From positions 372,001 through 436,000 of the forward strand of contig NZ_SRKY01000004.1 of NCBI RefSeq assembly GCF_004803475.1: a stretch of 64,000 bases of DNA. Reading direction: 5' to 3'. Made by a program: the position numbers and the translations under genes. The first letter of the stretch is position 1. Each line of letters opens with the position of its first letter. This document shows, in pieces, positions 1 through 9,745 of this stretch. This DNA comes from Aliishimia ponticola (GTDB taxonomy: Bacteria > Pseudomonadota > Alphaproteobacteria > Rhodobacterales > Rhodobacteraceae). Under the pieces are notes generated by a model. The model searched no databases. It had not been told where the DNA came from and saw only the letters and a program-made list of their open reading frames with translations.

Positions 1-130
1 TCACCGCGTAGCCAAAGCCCAGAAGGCGATGTTTCCACTCACGCCGGGACAGGCATTTTTCCCGCTCGGACAGTACGAACTGCCGCATCTCGTCCAGCTC
101 TTTCGCGTTCTCGATATTCGCTTGTAGCAT
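1..130 (-). CDS. Hypothetical protein, 3' end cut by window edge
   Basis: The frame starts with an ATG at 130 and stays open for 43 codons to the window edge, so only the N-terminus is visible. It reads MLQANIENAKELDEMRQ, then a charged stretch and an aromatic-rich RREWKHRLLGFGYAV segment. The composition looks like real protein (charged helix followed by W/H/F/G/Y residues), but I do not recognise a family. The start could lie elsewhere because the spacer upstream shows no clear ribosome binding site. It runs in the same direction as the next three genes. Confidence 0.4.
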   Translation of the reverse strand, partial: MLQANIENAKELDEMRQFVLSEREKCLSRREWKHRLLGFGYAV

Positions 131-222
131 GGTCCACTCCACCGTTTACCAACTTGGCAAGCATCCAGCCCAGTAAGCGTGGCGGGAATGGTTCGCGATT
201 GGGGAAGTTTCGTGGCGAGAGG

Positions 223-1011
223 CTATTTCAGCACGTTTACCGCCGAAATCACGCCTTCGACCCGGATCGTCTGAAGTAGCGTGCCGCCTTCGAACTCAAG
301 CCAAAGCTCTGTGCGGCCGATCTGAGTCGTGCCTTCGAATTGCGTCATGGGCGGCAGGGTCAGGCTGGTCAGAAAATCGCTGCCGGGCAGGCCGAACAGC
401 CCCCAGGACAGGCCGTGTACGGACACGACACCAAAGCCAGACGTCTGAAGCGCAGGGGCAAATTCACCCGGCGCGGCGGTGCGGCCCATCAGAAAACCGA
501 ACACATCCACATTCAGATCGGAAGTTCCGGTCTCGTCATGCAGAAAGCTGCGGCTGCCATTGAGCGCGATCCCGGCCATGCCCCAAGGGGCATTGCGCAC
601 GCCCAGCGGCACGCAATGTTCCGAATCGACGCAAAAGCCCCCATTCGGGAATGCCACCAGACCAATCTGACTGCTTGCCGCATTGGCGCGGACCTGCGCC
701 AGATCCAGTGCAACCGTCACGGCCCCAAGGTCAATCTGTGAAGACTGCAATGCTGTGGGATAGCCGGCGATCACCGCGTTCTTGGCGGCGGCGGGTGTGT
801 CTGTCTGGTATGCCATCCGGCCGGTGACAACCGCCTGACCCGACGCGGCAGAAGGCCCGAAAATCTCGGCCATCAGCGCGCCCAGCGTTCCGCCGCCAGC
901 ACTGATGACCCGGTTCGGATCGAAGCTTAAGTGCCCGGTATATTCGAAACGCGAAAGCTCGGCCTGCGCGGCGCTTGCCACAAGAAGGAGGGCAAGCAGC
1001 AGGCGTTTCAC
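223..1011 (-). CDS. Secreted protein of unknown function
   Basis: A 262-residue protein. The N-terminus [17 protein letters not shown] is a textbook Sec signal peptide with an AxA cleavage site after about residue 17, so the protein is periplasmic or exported. The mature part is glycine- and beta-strand-rich (repeated short hydrophobic stretches, [21 protein letters not shown]) with two cysteines close together (CVDSEHC) that could form a disulfide. I do not recognise the family. Its ATG overlaps the rlmN stop codon by 4 nt (1008-1011), so it is probably translated by coupling with rlmN. Confidence 0.75.
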   Translation of the reverse strand: MKRLLLALLLVASAAQAELSRFEYTGHLSFDPNRVISAGGGTLGALMAEIFGPSAASGQAVVTGRMAYQTDTPAAAKNAVIAGYPTALQSSQIDLGAVTVALDLAQVRANAASSQIGLVAFPNGGFCVDSEHCVPLGVRNAPWGMAGIALNGSRSFLHDETGTSDLNVDVFGFLMGRTAAPGEFAPALQTSGFGVVSVHGLSWGLFGLPGSDFLTSLTLPPMTQFEGTTQIGRTELWLEFEGGTLLQTIRVEGVISAVNVLK

Positions 1012-2177
1012 AGCCCGGCTTCCTTGGCGATTTCCGCCCGGCTCTTGCGCGCGCGTTCGGTCGCGGATTTCAACTGGCCGCAGGCGGCAAGAATATCCTC
1101 GCCACGCGGTGTGCGGATCGGCGACGCATATCCTGCCTTGTAGATGATGTCGGCAAAGGCGCGGATGCGGTTGTTCGAGGAACGTTTATACGGCGCACCG
1201 GGCCATTCGTTGAACGGGATCAGGTTGACCTTGGCCGGGATGCCTTCGATCAGCTTGACCAACCGCCGGGCATCATCATCCGTGTCGTTGATCCCGTCGA
1301 GCATCACATATTCAAAGGTGATCCGCTCTGAGTTGGTCAGGCGCGGGTATTCGCGCAGCGCGTCCAGCAGCGTTTCGATGTTCCACCGCTTGTTGATGGG
1401 AACAAGCTTGTCGCGGACCGCATCTGTCGTGGCGTGAAATGACACAGCCAGCAGGCAGCCGATCTCTTCTGCGGTGCGCGCGATCTCTGGCACGACGCCG
1501 GAGGTGCTCAGCGTGATGCGGCGGCGCGACAATTGAATGCCTTCGCCGTCCATCACGATCTTCATCGCGTCGCGCACATTGTCGAAATTATAAAGCGGCT
1601 CCCCCATGCCCATCAGCACGATGTTGGACAGCAGCCGCGTCTCGTCCTTGGGCGCGCCGGGAACCGGCCATTCATCCAGATCGTCGCGCGCCATCATCAC
1701 CTGACCGACGATTTCCGCGGCCGTCAGGTTGCGCACCAGCTTTTGCGTGCCGGTATGGCAGAAGGAACATGTGAGCGTGCATCCAACCTGGCTGGAGACA
1801 CACAGCGTGCCGCGCCCTTCTTCGGGGATATAGACGACTTCGACCTCGTGCCCGCCGGCGATCCGCACAAGGTATTTGCGCGTTCCATCGGTAGAGACCT
1901 GTTTGGACACGACCTCGGGGATTTCGATCACGAAATTCTCGGCCAGTTGCGCGCGATAGGCCTTGGCAAGGTTTGTCATCGCGTCGAAGTCGCGCACGCC
2001 CCACTGATAGATCCACTGCCAGATCTGATTGGTGCGCATCTTGGCCTGCTTTTCGGGCGTGCCATGCGCGATCAGCGTGTCGCGCATCTGATCCCGCGTC
2101 AGGCCGACAAGGTTCACGGGCCCTTCCGGCAATTTCCGGGGGATCGTCATGACATCCTGTGTGATCGGCGCGCTCAT
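1008..2177 (-). CDS. rlmN: 23S rRNA/tRNA adenine-C2 methyltransferase RlmN
   Basis: Radical-SAM enzyme that methylates C2 of A2503 in 23S rRNA and A37 of some tRNAs, in the cytoplasm. It has 389 residues, the usual length. The CxxxCxxC cluster motif that binds the 4Fe-4S centre is at residues 133-140 (CTLTCSFC). The two cysteines of the ping-pong mechanism fit C126 (GTLCVSS) and C366 (ILAACGQ). Further family hallmarks are [12 protein letters not shown] and the SFHATTD block. It lies downstream of the IalB-family gene with a 126-nt gap and overlaps the next gene by 4 nt. Confidence 0.96.
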   Translation of the reverse strand: MSAPITQDVMTIPRKLPEGPVNLVGLTRDQMRDTLIAHGTPEKQAKMRTNQIWQWIYQWGVRDFDAMTNLAKAYRAQLAENFVIEIPEVVSKQVSTDGTRKYLVRIAGGHEVEVVYIPEEGRGTLCVSSQVGCTLTCSFCHTGTQKLVRNLTAAEIVGQVMMARDDLDEWPVPGAPKDETRLLSNIVLMGMGEPLYNFDNVRDAMKIVMDGEGIQLSRRRITLSTSGVVPEIARTAEEIGCLLAVSFHATTDAVRDKLVPINKRWNIETLLDALREYPRLTNSERITFEYVMLDGINDTDDDARRLVKLIEGIPAKVNLIPFNEWPGAPYKRSSNNRIRAFADIIYKAGYASPIRTPRGEDILAACGQLKSATERARKSRAEIAKEAGL

Positions 2178-2303
2178 CGCAGTGGTCCTGTTGCTGGGGA
2201 TGCAGCTTCATATAGGAACGGTCGCCGAATGCAAAAGGATTCGGACGCAACAAGCAATGTCAAAGGGCGGGACAGCCGCGCAAGGGCGCCCCGCCGATAA
2301 GGT

Positions 2304-2837
2304 TTATCCGCCGCAGCGGCCTTCGGCATCTTCCAGAGCCGCCGTAAAGCCAAGCAGGCTGAACGTGTCCTTGGTTTGCGTGCCACGGCTGGACCGGGCA
2401 GAGACCACCGCATTCGCGCCGCGCTTCATCGCGGTCACGATCTTTGCGTCGTCCTGCGCGGATGCGGGCCATGCCCATTCGCCATCGGTGAACAATTCGA
2501 ACTCGGTCCCCCCGATATTCATGTTCACGGTGGAGCCGCCCGCGAAGGGATAGCCGCCGGTAAAGGCCACCTGGCCATTGATCTGTTCACTGGGACGGAA
2601 CGACACCATCAGCAGGATTTGCCCACGGTTGACCGCCACCACGTTGCCATTGCGCGTGTTCACGGTTTCCTTGGGGGTCGACACGCTCCAGCATTCCTTG
2701 GGGCTTTCGTCGACAAACACGCTCCAATCGGTTTTGGCCGCCACACGGTTGGTGGAACTGTCCTGTTCCTGTGCAAACGCCGCGCTTGCCACCGCAACGC
2801 CTGTGACCGCTGCCCCGAACCATTTGATTAACTTCAT
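2304..2837 (-). CDS. Invasion-associated locus B (IalB) family protein
   Basis: About 177 residues. The chosen ATG at 2837 follows a strong GGAGG ribosome binding site and gives a clean signal peptide (MKLIKWFGAAVTGVAVASAAFA), so the earlier in-frame start near 2936 is rejected. The mature region has the family pattern DWSVFVDESPKECWSVS, an RGQ.LLMVSFRP strand and FELFTDGEWAWP near the middle. Family members are periplasmic proteins named for the Bartonella invasion factor. In free-living Rhodobacteraceae the role is unknown and need not involve invasion. Confidence 0.85.
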   Translation of the reverse strand: MKLIKWFGAAVTGVAVASAAFAQEQDSSTNRVAAKTDWSVFVDESPKECWSVSTPKETVNTRNGNVVAVNRGQILLMVSFRPSEQINGQVAFTGGYPFAGGSTVNMNIGGTEFELFTDGEWAWPASAQDDAKIVTAMKRGANAVVSARSSRGTQTKDTFSLLGFTAALEDAEGRCGG

Positions 2838-3012
2838 GCTTACAGCCTCCGGACTGTCCTTCGCCTCGTCTGCGCGCGTGGCGCAAGGCCGTTCGCCCTG
2901 TTCTTGCCACTTGCATACGCGCCTTGTTTCGCTCAATTGGGCCTACAGTAAAGCAAAACCCGACCCGAACGAAAGGGTTCTGGGCAGGATTTCGCCAAGT
3001 TGTGAGGGCATC

Positions 3013-3993
3013 ATGCAAGCAGGTATTCCATTGGTCGAACTGTGGCGCGGTCCCTTTGCCGAAAGTGTGCATACCGGCCATGCGGTGATCTGCGACGCAC
3101 AAGGCGACATCGTCGAGGCATGGGGCGATCCCACGCAGGTCGTGCTGCCCCGGTCTTCGGCCAAGATGTTGCAGGCGCTGCCCCTGATCGAAAGCGGCGC
3201 GGCGGATGCGTTTTCGCTGTCCACCGCGCAACTGGCGCTGTCCTGCGCGTCGCATCAGGGCGCACGTATCCATGTGGACAAGGTGTCGGCATGGCTGGGC
3301 GATCTGGGTCTTGGCGAATCCGATCTGCGCTGCGGCCCGCAGCAAAGCGAAGACATCCCGTACCGGAATCAGATGATCTGCGCCGATGAGGCCCCCTGCC
3401 AATTGCACAACAACTGTTCTGGCAAACATGCGGGTTTCTTGACGCTGGCAAAGCACCTTGGCGCCGGACCCGAATACATCGACCCGGACCACCCTGTGCA
3501 ATTGGCGGGGCGCGAGGCGTGGGAACGGATGACCGATGAAGAGGTGCAGGGCTATGGCATCGACGGATGCTCTGCCCCGAATTTCGCGACATCCCTGCAC
3601 GGCATGGCCCGCGCGATGGCCAAATTCGCCACCGCCGCCGAAGGCACGCCGCAGCAGCGGTTGGTATCGGCGATGACGACTCACCCGGAACTGGTCGCCG
3701 GGGAAACCCGCGCCTGCACCAATCTGATGCGGGCCATGGACGGACGCGTGGCGATCAAAACCGGGGCGGAGGGTTTCTTTATCGCGATCATCCCCGAGAA
3801 GAAGTTGGGTGTCGCGCTCAAGATTGCTGACGGTACGACGCGCGCCAGTGAATGCGCGATTGCCGCCATTCTTGTGAAATTGGGCGTTCTGGACGTGGAT
3901 CACCCGGAAACCCGGAAATACCTTGATGCGCCGATCCTGAACCGGCGCGGTATCCAGACCGGCTGGCAGCGCGCAACGGACGCGCTGCGATAA
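3013..3993 (+). CDS. Asparaginase II family protein
   Basis: 326 residues starting at the ATG at 3013. The sequence matches the Rhizobium-type asparaginase family, which resembles beta-lactamase-like enzymes rather than E. coli AnsA/AnsB. Family marks include an N-terminal VELWRGPFAESVHTGHAV, the RSSAKMLQALPLIESGAA block with its SxxK-like serine/lysine, a CSGKHAGFLTLAKHLG segment and GIDGCSAPNFA. Expected reaction: L-asparagine to aspartate and ammonia in the cytoplasm. No signal peptide. It stands alone, convergent with serB with a 4-nt gap. Confidence 0.88.
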   Translation: MQAGIPLVELWRGPFAESVHTGHAVICDAQGDIVEAWGDPTQVVLPRSSAKMLQALPLIESGAADAFSLSTAQLALSCASHQGARIHVDKVSAWLGDLGLGESDLRCGPQQSEDIPYRNQMICADEAPCQLHNNCSGKHAGFLTLAKHLGAGPEYIDPDHPVQLAGREAWERMTDEEVQGYGIDGCSAPNFATSLHGMARAMAKFATAAEGTPQQRLVSAMTTHPELVAGETRACTNLMRAMDGRVAIKTGAEGFFIAIIPEKKLGVALKIADGTTRASECAIAAILVKLGVLDVDHPETRKYLDAPILNRRGIQTGWQRATDALR

Positions 3994-3997
3994 ACGC

Positions 3998-4876
3998 TCA
4001 GACCTCTGCGAAGTCCGACTTGGCGTAGCCTTGCAGGTACAAAAGCGCCGTCAGATCGCCGTGGTTGATCCGAATATCGCATTCGGCGGCAACGGCGGGC
4101 TTGGCATGCAGCGCCACCCCGGCCCCGGCGCGGCCCAGCATCCCCAGATCATTCGCGCCATCGCCGACCGCGATCACATCCGCATCCGACAGGCCGAGGC
4201 GTTCGGTGATCTCTTCCAGCGCGTCCACCTTCGCGGCGCGACCCAGAATCGGCCGGGCAACATCGCCGGACAGCGTTCCGTTCTCCGCCAGAAGCGTGTT
4301 GGCGCGATTTTCGTCAAAGCCCAGCGTCGCCGCGACCTTATGGGTAAAGGCGGTGAACCCGCCCGAAACCAGAGCGCAATAGGCCCCGTTCGCCTTCATC
4401 GTGGCAAGCAAGGCGCGCCCGCCCGGCATGAATGTGATACGCTGCGCCAGCACCTCGTCGATCACCGTTTCCGGCAAGCCCTTGAGCAACGAAACACGTT
4501 CCGTCAGCGCCTCTTCAAAATCCAACTCGCCATTCATGGCGCGCGCGGTGATCGCCTTGACGTGATCCCCGATCCCCGCCGCATCCGCGAGTTCGTCGAT
4601 ACATTCCTGTTGGATCATCGTGCTGTCCATATCGGCCAGAAGCATCTTCTTGCGGCGCCCCTTCACCGGTTGCACGATCAGATCGACGCCGATTTTCTGT
4701 AGATCGGCCCACACGTCCCAACGGTTCTCCGGCAGGATGGGAATTGCAAATTCGGCGGCTTCGTCCGGGGCCAGCCAGATGATCTCCTCCCCGGCCCAGG
4801 CATTGCGAAGCGATTCCAGCAAAGCGCCGTCCAGCGCAGCGCCCCCGGGCGCGGTCAAAAGCGTTGTGACATACAT
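3998..4876 (-). CDS. serB: Phosphoserine phosphatase SerB
   Basis: Last step of serine biosynthesis: phosphoserine to serine. About 292 residues from the ATG at 4876. The HAD-phosphatase motif I is DMDST, with the nucleophile and acid/base aspartates at D82 and D84. It is followed by a [13 protein letters not shown] cap region, VSGGFTAFT (motif II) and [14 protein letters not shown] (motif IV). The N-terminal 70 residues are a small ACT-like regulatory extension typical of longer SerB proteins. It is divergent from serC-serA, which supply its substrate, across a 154-nt gap. Confidence 0.95.
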   Translation of the reverse strand: MYVTTLLTAPGGAALDGALLESLRNAWAGEEIIWLAPDEAAEFAIPILPENRWDVWADLQKIGVDLIVQPVKGRRKKMLLADMDSTMIQQECIDELADAAGIGDHVKAITARAMNGELDFEEALTERVSLLKGLPETVIDEVLAQRITFMPGGRALLATMKANGAYCALVSGGFTAFTHKVAATLGFDENRANTLLAENGTLSGDVARPILGRAAKVDALEEITERLGLSDADVIAVGDGANDLGMLGRAGAGVALHAKPAVAAECDIRINHGDLTALLYLQGYAKSDFAEV

Positions 4877-4964
4877 GGAGTTTCCGATCGTAGCCGTGTC
4901 TGTCGCATTTGAGCGATCAAGCGGCGCTATAGCGACGTTTTGTCTGTTGTGCCAGAGCGGCGCG

Positions 4965-5026
4965 CGCTGTATCGCCGTCCGTGGGACACCTCTCCCCAAC
5001 GAGAGGCGAATATCTGGAAGGATAGC
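4965..5026 (+). ncRNA. Candidate serC leader RNA (serC motif)
   Basis: Just upstream of serC the transcript can form a compact hairpin CCTCTC-(6 nt)-GAGAGG (4989-5006). It is preceded by a GC-rich stretch and followed by GCGAATAT and the GGAAGGA ribosome binding site. A conserved structured RNA called the serC motif is known upstream of serC in alphaproteobacteria; its ligand is unknown. The location and the hairpin fit, but I cannot score the covariance model from memory, so the borders are approximate. Confidence 0.45.
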
Positions 5027-5030
5027 ATTA

Positions 5031-6185
5031 ATGGCTATGACCCAACCCGGCGCGCGGCCGATGAATCCGCGTTTTTCTTCTGGCCCCTGTGCCAAACCCC
5101 CCACATTCACGCTGAATGATCTGTCCGATGCGGCGCTTGGCCGGTCGCACCGTGCGGCTGTTGGCAAAGACAAGCTCAAAGCCGCCATCGAAGAGACGCG
5201 CACGCTGCTTGGCGTGCCCGCCGATTACAAGATCGGGATCGTTCCGGCCTCGGATACCGGCGCGATGGAAATGGCCATGTGGTCGCTTTTGGGCGCACGG
5301 CCCTGCACCATGGTTGCCTGGGAAAGCTTTGGCGCGGGCTGGGTCACGGATGTGGTCAAGCAGTTGAAGCTCGATGCCGAGGTAAAGACCGCCGATTATG
5401 GCGAAATCGTCGACATGGCTGCACTGGATTACGACACGGACGTCGTGTTCACTTGGAACGGGACGACCTCTGGTGTGCGTGTCGCAAATGGCGATGTCAT
5501 TCCGGCCACGCGCGCAGGTCTGACGATCTGTGACGCGACTTCTGCCGCCTTCGCGATGGATTTACCTTGGGACAAGCTCGATGTGACGACGTTCTCCTGG
5601 CAGAAAGTGCTGGGCGGCGAAGCGGCACATGGGATGCTGATTCTGTCCCCGCGTGCGGTGGAACGGCTGGAAAGCTACACGCCTGCATGGCCGTTGCCGA
5701 AGATTTTCCGCCTGACCAAAGGCGGCAAGCTGATCGACGGTATCTTCTCGGGCGCGACAATCAACACGCCCTCCATGCTGGCGGTCGAGGATTACCTGAA
5801 CTGCCTGAAATGGGCGCGCAGCGTCGGCGGCCTGCAAGGGTTGATCGCGCGGGCGGATGCCAATGCCCAGGCGATCTGGGATTTCTGCGCGAACCGCGAT
5901 TGGATCGACAATCTGGCGGTCGATGCCGCGACACGCTCCAACACCTCCGTTTGCTTGAAGTTCACAGATCCGCGGATCACCGACGGGGCTGCCTTTGCAA
6001 AGGCGGTCGCCAAACGGTTGGAAGCAGAAGGCGTCGCCCTTGATGTCGGCGCGTATCGCGATGCCCCTGCCGGTCTGCGGATCTGGTGCGGCGGCACGGT
6101 CGAAACGGCTGATATCGAAGCGATGCTGCCGTGGCTCGACTGGGCTTTCGACGCGGAAATCACCGCGTTGGCGGAAGCCGCCTGA
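5031..6185 (+). CDS. serC: Phosphoserine aminotransferase SerC
   Basis: Second step of serine biosynthesis: 3-phosphohydroxypyruvate plus glutamate to phosphoserine. 384 residues from the ATG at 5031, which follows GGAAGGA. It belongs to the alphaproteobacterial/archaeal-type SerC group ([13 protein letters not shown] at the N-terminus, [13 protein letters not shown]). PLP contacts visible: D168 in ICDATSAAF and the Schiff-base lysine K192 in [13 protein letters not shown]. It leads an operon with serA 83 nt downstream. The gap contains two near-identical palindromes. Confidence 0.96.
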   Translation: MAMTQPGARPMNPRFSSGPCAKPPTFTLNDLSDAALGRSHRAAVGKDKLKAAIEETRTLLGVPADYKIGIVPASDTGAMEMAMWSLLGARPCTMVAWESFGAGWVTDVVKQLKLDAEVKTADYGEIVDMAALDYDTDVVFTWNGTTSGVRVANGDVIPATRAGLTICDATSAAFAMDLPWDKLDVTTFSWQKVLGGEAAHGMLILSPRAVERLESYTPAWPLPKIFRLTKGGKLIDGIFSGATINTPSMLAVEDYLNCLKWARSVGGLQGLIARADANAQAIWDFCANRDWIDNLAVDAATRSNTSVCLKFTDPRITDGAAFAKAVAKRLEAEGVALDVGAYRDAPAGLRIWCGGTVETADIEAMLPWLDWAFDAEITALAEAA

Positions 6186-6190
6186 TCCAA

Positions 6191-6251
6191 GGGTGCGCTG
6201 AAGCGCACCCTACACCCCATTCCCTCCCGTAGGGTGCGCTTGAGCGCACCC
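6191..6251. repeat. Two tandem REP-like palindromes between serC and serA
   Basis: GGGTGCGCTgaAGCGCACCC at 6191-6210 and GGGTGCGCTtgAGCGCACCC at 6232-6251 share identical 9-bp arms and differ only in the 2-nt centre. They are 21 nt apart and in mirror orientation through flanking TA/GTA bases. Similar GTAGGGTGCGC palindromes recur in intergenic DNA of many proteobacteria. Here the pair could form two hairpins in the serC-serA mRNA and tune the ratio of the two products. Confidence 0.8.
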
Positions 6252-6268
6252 AAGCTCAGGATAAAGCT

Positions 6269-7861
6269 ATGCCTAAAGTACTCATCTCCGACAAACTCTC
6301 CGACGCCGCTGTCCAGATCTTCCGCGATCGCGGGATCGAAGTGGATTTCCAACCGGACCTCGGCAAAGACAAGGACAAGCTCGCCGAAGTGATCGGCCAG
6401 TATGACGGTCTTGCCATCCGCTCTGCCACGAAAGTGACGGAAAAGATCATCGCCGCTGCCGACAATCTCAGAGTCATCGGCCGCGCCGGGATCGGCACCG
6501 ATAATATCGACAAGGAAGCTGCGTCGAAGAAGGGCATCATCGTGATGAACACGCCCTTCGGCAACATGATCACGACCGCAGAACATGCGATCGCCATGAT
6601 GTTCGCCGTGGCCCGTCAAATCCCCGAAGCCAGCGCTTCCACCCACGCCGGCAAGTGGGAAAAGTCCAAATTCATGGGTGTCGAACTGACAGGCAAGACC
6701 CTTGGCGTTATCGGCGCGGGCAATATCGGCGGCATCGTCTGCGACCGGGCCCGTGGGCTGAAGATGAAAGTCATCGCGTATGATCCCTTCTTGGGCGCCG
6801 AAAAGGCCGAGAAGATGGGCGTCGAGAAAGTCGAACTGGACGATCTGCTCAAGCGCGCGGATTTCATCACCCTGCACGTGCCCGCCACTGACCAGACGCG
6901 CGGCATGATCGACGCTGAAGCCATCGCCAAGATGAAAAAGGGCGTGCGGATCATCAACTGTGCCCGCGGCGGCCTTGTGGATGAGGCGGCACTGGCCGAC
7001 GCGCTGAAATCCGGCCACGTGGCTGGCGCGGCCTTCGACGTGTTCAGCGTTGAGCCAGCGACCGAGAACCCCCTGTTCAACCTGCCCAACGTGGTCTGCA
7101 CTCCGCACCTTGGCGCGGCCACCACGGAAGCGCAGGAAAACGTCGCCCTGCAAGTCGCAGAGCAGATGTCCAACTACTTGCTCGATGGTGCGGTCGAAAA
7201 CGCGCTGAACTCGCCCTCCCTCTCTGCCGAAGAAGCCAAGGTCATGGGCCCGTGGGTCGATCTGGCCGGGCATCTTGGCAGCTTCATCGGCCAATTGACC
7301 GACGAACCCATCAAGGCGATCAACATCCTGTACGACGGTGTCGTCGCCAGCATGAACCTTGAGGCGCTGAACTGCTCTGCCGTTGCCGGGATCATGAAAC
7401 GTGTGAACCCGGACGTGAACATGGTGTCGGCCCCCTTCATCGCGAAGGAAAAAGGCATCAAGATTTCCACCACCAATCAGGATAAATCCGGGGCGTTCGA
7501 CGGGTATATCAAGGTGACGGTTGTCACGGACAAGCGCGAACGCTCCATCGCGGGGACGGTATTCTCGGACGGGAAACCGCGCTTCATCCAGATCAAGGGC
7601 ATCAATATCGACGCCGAGATCGGCGCGCATATGCTCTACACCACCAACGAAGACGTGCCCGGCATCATCGGCCTTCTCGGCAACACGATGGGCAAGAACG
7701 GCGTGAACATCGCGAACTTTACCCTTGGCCGGAACACGGTCGGCGGCGAGGCGATTGCGCTTCTCTATGTCGACGATGCCATCCCGGAGGACGTGCTGAA
7801 GACCCTGCACAATACCGGGATGTTCCGGCAGGTTCGGCCACTGGCCTTCGACGTCGCGTAA
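6269..7861 (+). CDS. serA: D-3-phosphoglycerate dehydrogenase SerA
   Basis: First committed step of serine biosynthesis, oxidising 3-phosphoglycerate with NAD. At 530 residues it is the long form: substrate and NAD domains (about 1-310), an intervening ASB domain, and a C-terminal ACT domain (about 455-530, TTNEDVPGIIGLLGNTMG) where serine inhibits in many species. Visible motifs are the Rossmann GAGNIGG near residue 150, the catalytic-site ARGGLVDEAAL and PHLGAATTEAQ with the catalytic histidine. It is followed by a strong terminator at 7885, so serC-serA is a two-gene unit. Confidence 0.97.
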   Translation: MPKVLISDKLSDAAVQIFRDRGIEVDFQPDLGKDKDKLAEVIGQYDGLAIRSATKVTEKIIAAADNLRVIGRAGIGTDNIDKEAASKKGIIVMNTPFGNMITTAEHAIAMMFAVARQIPEASASTHAGKWEKSKFMGVELTGKTLGVIGAGNIGGIVCDRARGLKMKVIAYDPFLGAEKAEKMGVEKVELDDLLKRADFITLHVPATDQTRGMIDAEAIAKMKKGVRIINCARGGLVDEAALADALKSGHVAGAAFDVFSVEPATENPLFNLPNVVCTPHLGAATTEAQENVALQVAEQMSNYLLDGAVENALNSPSLSAEEAKVMGPWVDLAGHLGSFIGQLTDEPIKAINILYDGVVASMNLEALNCSAVAGIMKRVNPDVNMVSAPFIAKEKGIKISTTNQDKSGAFDGYIKVTVVTDKRERSIAGTVFSDGKPRFIQIKGINIDAEIGAHMLYTTNEDVPGIIGLLGNTMGKNGVNIANFTLGRNTVGGEAIALLYVDDAIPEDVLKTLHNTGMFRQVRPLAFDVA

Positions 7862-7884
7862 CACCGTCGCATCAAGAAATGAGC

Positions 7885-7915
7885 AGGGCGTGCCAATGGC
7901 GCGCCCTTTTTCTTT
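7885..7915 (+). terminator. Rho-independent terminator after serA
   Basis: A 9-bp stem AGGGCGTGC / GCGCGCCCT with one G-U pair and a 5-nt loop, followed directly by TTTTTCTTT. It closes the serC-serA unit. Confidence 0.85.
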
Positions 7916-8018
7916 CGCGGCACCCACCGGGGCGCACCCGAAAGACTTCCGCCTCGACAACGGATGAGGCGCGTGGCACGTCAACCGCAGCACACGTATC
8001 GAAGAAAGGCGACCAACA

Positions 8019-8750
8019 ATGACACCGATCTACGCCGTGGGCGATATTCACGGCCAACGCGCGATGCTGGACACGGCACTCGAACGCATCGAACAGGACG
8101 GTGGCTCCGATGCGCGGGTCGTTTTTCTGGGCGATTACGTCGACCGCGGCCCCGACAGCAAGGGCGTGATCGATGTGCTTTCCGCCGGGTTGGACGATGG
8201 CCGAAACTGGGTGTGCCTCAAGGGCAATCACGACCGGATGTTCGAATGGTTCATGCAGGACGAGCCGCGCCATGACCCGCACCTTCTGGTCGGCTACCAC
8301 TGGTTTCACGAACGTATCGGCGGAATCGAGACGATGGCCTCCTACGGCGTCACATGGTCGGAACACACGCGGCTGCAAGCGGTCCATGCCAACGCGCAAG
8401 ACGCGGTGCCGCCCGAACACCTGTCCTTCCTGCAAAACCTGCACACATCCCACGAGGAGGCCGGGCATCTCTTCGTTCATGCCGGTCTGCGCCCCGGCAT
8501 TCCGCTCCATGATCAAACGGAAGAGGATTTCCTTTGGATCAGGGGCGAATTTCACGACGCGCCGACGAACTTCCCCTTTCTTGTGGTGCACGGTCACACC
8601 CCGGTCGAACGGGCGACCCATTACGGCACGCGGGTCAATCTCGACACCGGGGCCGGGTACGGAAACCCGCTCACCATCGCCTGTTTCGAGGGGGATGCCT
8701 GTTTCACACTGACCAGTGACGGACGCCAAAGGCTCGCCCCGGTCGGTTAG
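8019..8750 (+). CDS. Calcineurin-like metallophosphatase (PphA/ApaH type)
   Basis: 243 residues with the dinuclear-metal phosphoesterase motifs in order: GDIHG at 8-12, GDYVDRG at 38-44, GNHD at 69-72, then the histidines in FVHAGLRPG and VVHGHTP. This pattern fits bacterial serine/threonine protein phosphatases of the PrpE/PphA kind and diadenosine tetraphosphatase relatives; the substrate cannot be told from sequence. It is monocistronic, with its stop overlapping that of the convergent cysteine-synthase gene by 3-4 nt (8747-8750). Confidence 0.88.
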   Translation: MTPIYAVGDIHGQRAMLDTALERIEQDGGSDARVVFLGDYVDRGPDSKGVIDVLSAGLDDGRNWVCLKGNHDRMFEWFMQDEPRHDPHLLVGYHWFHERIGGIETMASYGVTWSEHTRLQAVHANAQDAVPPEHLSFLQNLHTSHEEAGHLFVHAGLRPGIPLHDQTEEDFLWIRGEFHDAPTNFPFLVVHGHTPVERATHYGTRVNLDTGAGYGNPLTIACFEGDACFTLTSDGRQRLAPVG

Positions 8751-9703
8751 CCCCACAGATCGGTCGACAGATACTTCAATCCACTGTCGCAGATCACAAC
8801 GCCAATGACGCCGCCCCGTTCCGGCCCGCGCAGCAATTCCAGCGCGGCGGCGACATTCGCACCTGCGGAAAACCCGCCGAAGATACCTTCGCGCCGGGCA
8901 AGGGTGCGGGCCGTGTCCCGCGCCACTCGCCCGCTGACCGTCACATAGCCACTGGGTGTCACCCCGGCCAAAGCGGCCAGTTCGGCCATCGCATACCCGC
9001 CCCCCTGAATCGGATGGGCAGGTTGCGTCACTTCCTCACCTGCCAAAACCGCCGCGCCTTCGGGCTCCAGAATATACCCCCGTATGCCCGGCGCCAAAGC
9101 CTGCAACCCGCGCATCGTTCCCGCAAATGTCCCGCCAGACCCGGCAAAATCGACAAAAGCGGTCAGCGTCCCTTCGCTGCCCTGCCAAAGCTCCGGCCCG
9201 GTCCCCTCCTCATGCGACCGCGCGTTGCCCGGATGGTGAAACTGGTCGGCACGGAAGGCCCCCCTCGCCCGCGTGATCTGCTGCGCTGCCTCCTCGACCA
9301 AGGCCAGGTCCGCACCAGACACTTCGCCCACACGCGCACCTGGTGCCTGATCGACCAGAACGACCTCAGCGCCCAGCGCCTCCATCATCCGGGCCCGTTC
9401 CAAGGAATTGCCCCGGCTCATCACCGCCACGAACGGATAGCCAAGGACACCGCAGACAATCGCCAAGCCTGTGCCCATATTGCCAGAGGTCAGTTCCACA
9501 ACCGTCTGCCCGGGGGACAATGCCCCCTCGGCCTGCGCCGCGCGAAGGATCCCCAGCGCCGCCCGGTCCTTCTTGGAAAACCCCGGATTAAGATAATCCA
9601 GCTTGGCAACGATCCTGCCCTGAACATCGGCCGCCTCCGTCAGCCGATCCAGCCAGACAGCCGGCGTGTTCCCAATCGCATCCAAAACCGATTTCAACGC
9701 CAA
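8747..9703 (-). CDS. Cysteine synthase family PLP enzyme
   Basis: Beta-family PLP enzyme that normally makes cysteine from O-acetylserine and sulfide. The PLP lysine is in the SKKDR block (about K45; the family pattern is SxKDR), the substrate loop is LTSGNMGTGLA, and a C-terminal GFSAGANVAAAL glycine loop binds the phosphate. No ATG lies near the N-terminus. I chose the TTG at 9703 (reading ALKSVLDAIGNTP) because reading further upstream runs into the terminator-like hairpin at 9746-9772. Its divergence from canonical CysK (LDYLNPGFS instead of NPxxS) leaves the exact substrate open. Confidence 0.82.
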   Translation of the reverse strand: MALKSVLDAIGNTPAVWLDRLTEAADVQGRIVAKLDYLNPGFSKKDRAALGILRAAQAEGALSPGQTVVELTSGNMGTGLAIVCGVLGYPFVAVMSRGNSLERARMMEALGAEVVLVDQAPGARVGEVSGADLALVEEAAQQITRARGAFRADQFHHPGNARSHEEGTGPELWQGSEGTLTAFVDFAGSGGTFAGTMRGLQALAPGIRGYILEPEGAAVLAGEEVTQPAHPIQGGGYAMAELAALAGVTPSGYVTVSGRVARDTARTLARREGIFGGFSAGANVAAALELLRGPERGGVIGVVICDSGLKYLSTDLWG

Positions 9704-9745
9704 TTTTTGCTCTTTCGCCTGTTTCAAAATACTTTCGGGGAGAGT

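Noticed and set aside
5792-7993. 733-codon open frame on the minus strand opposite serC-serA
   Set aside because: It mirrors well-supported serA on the other strand, shows low-complexity H/R/D-rich composition and has no recognisable motif; it is an antisense artefact of high GC.
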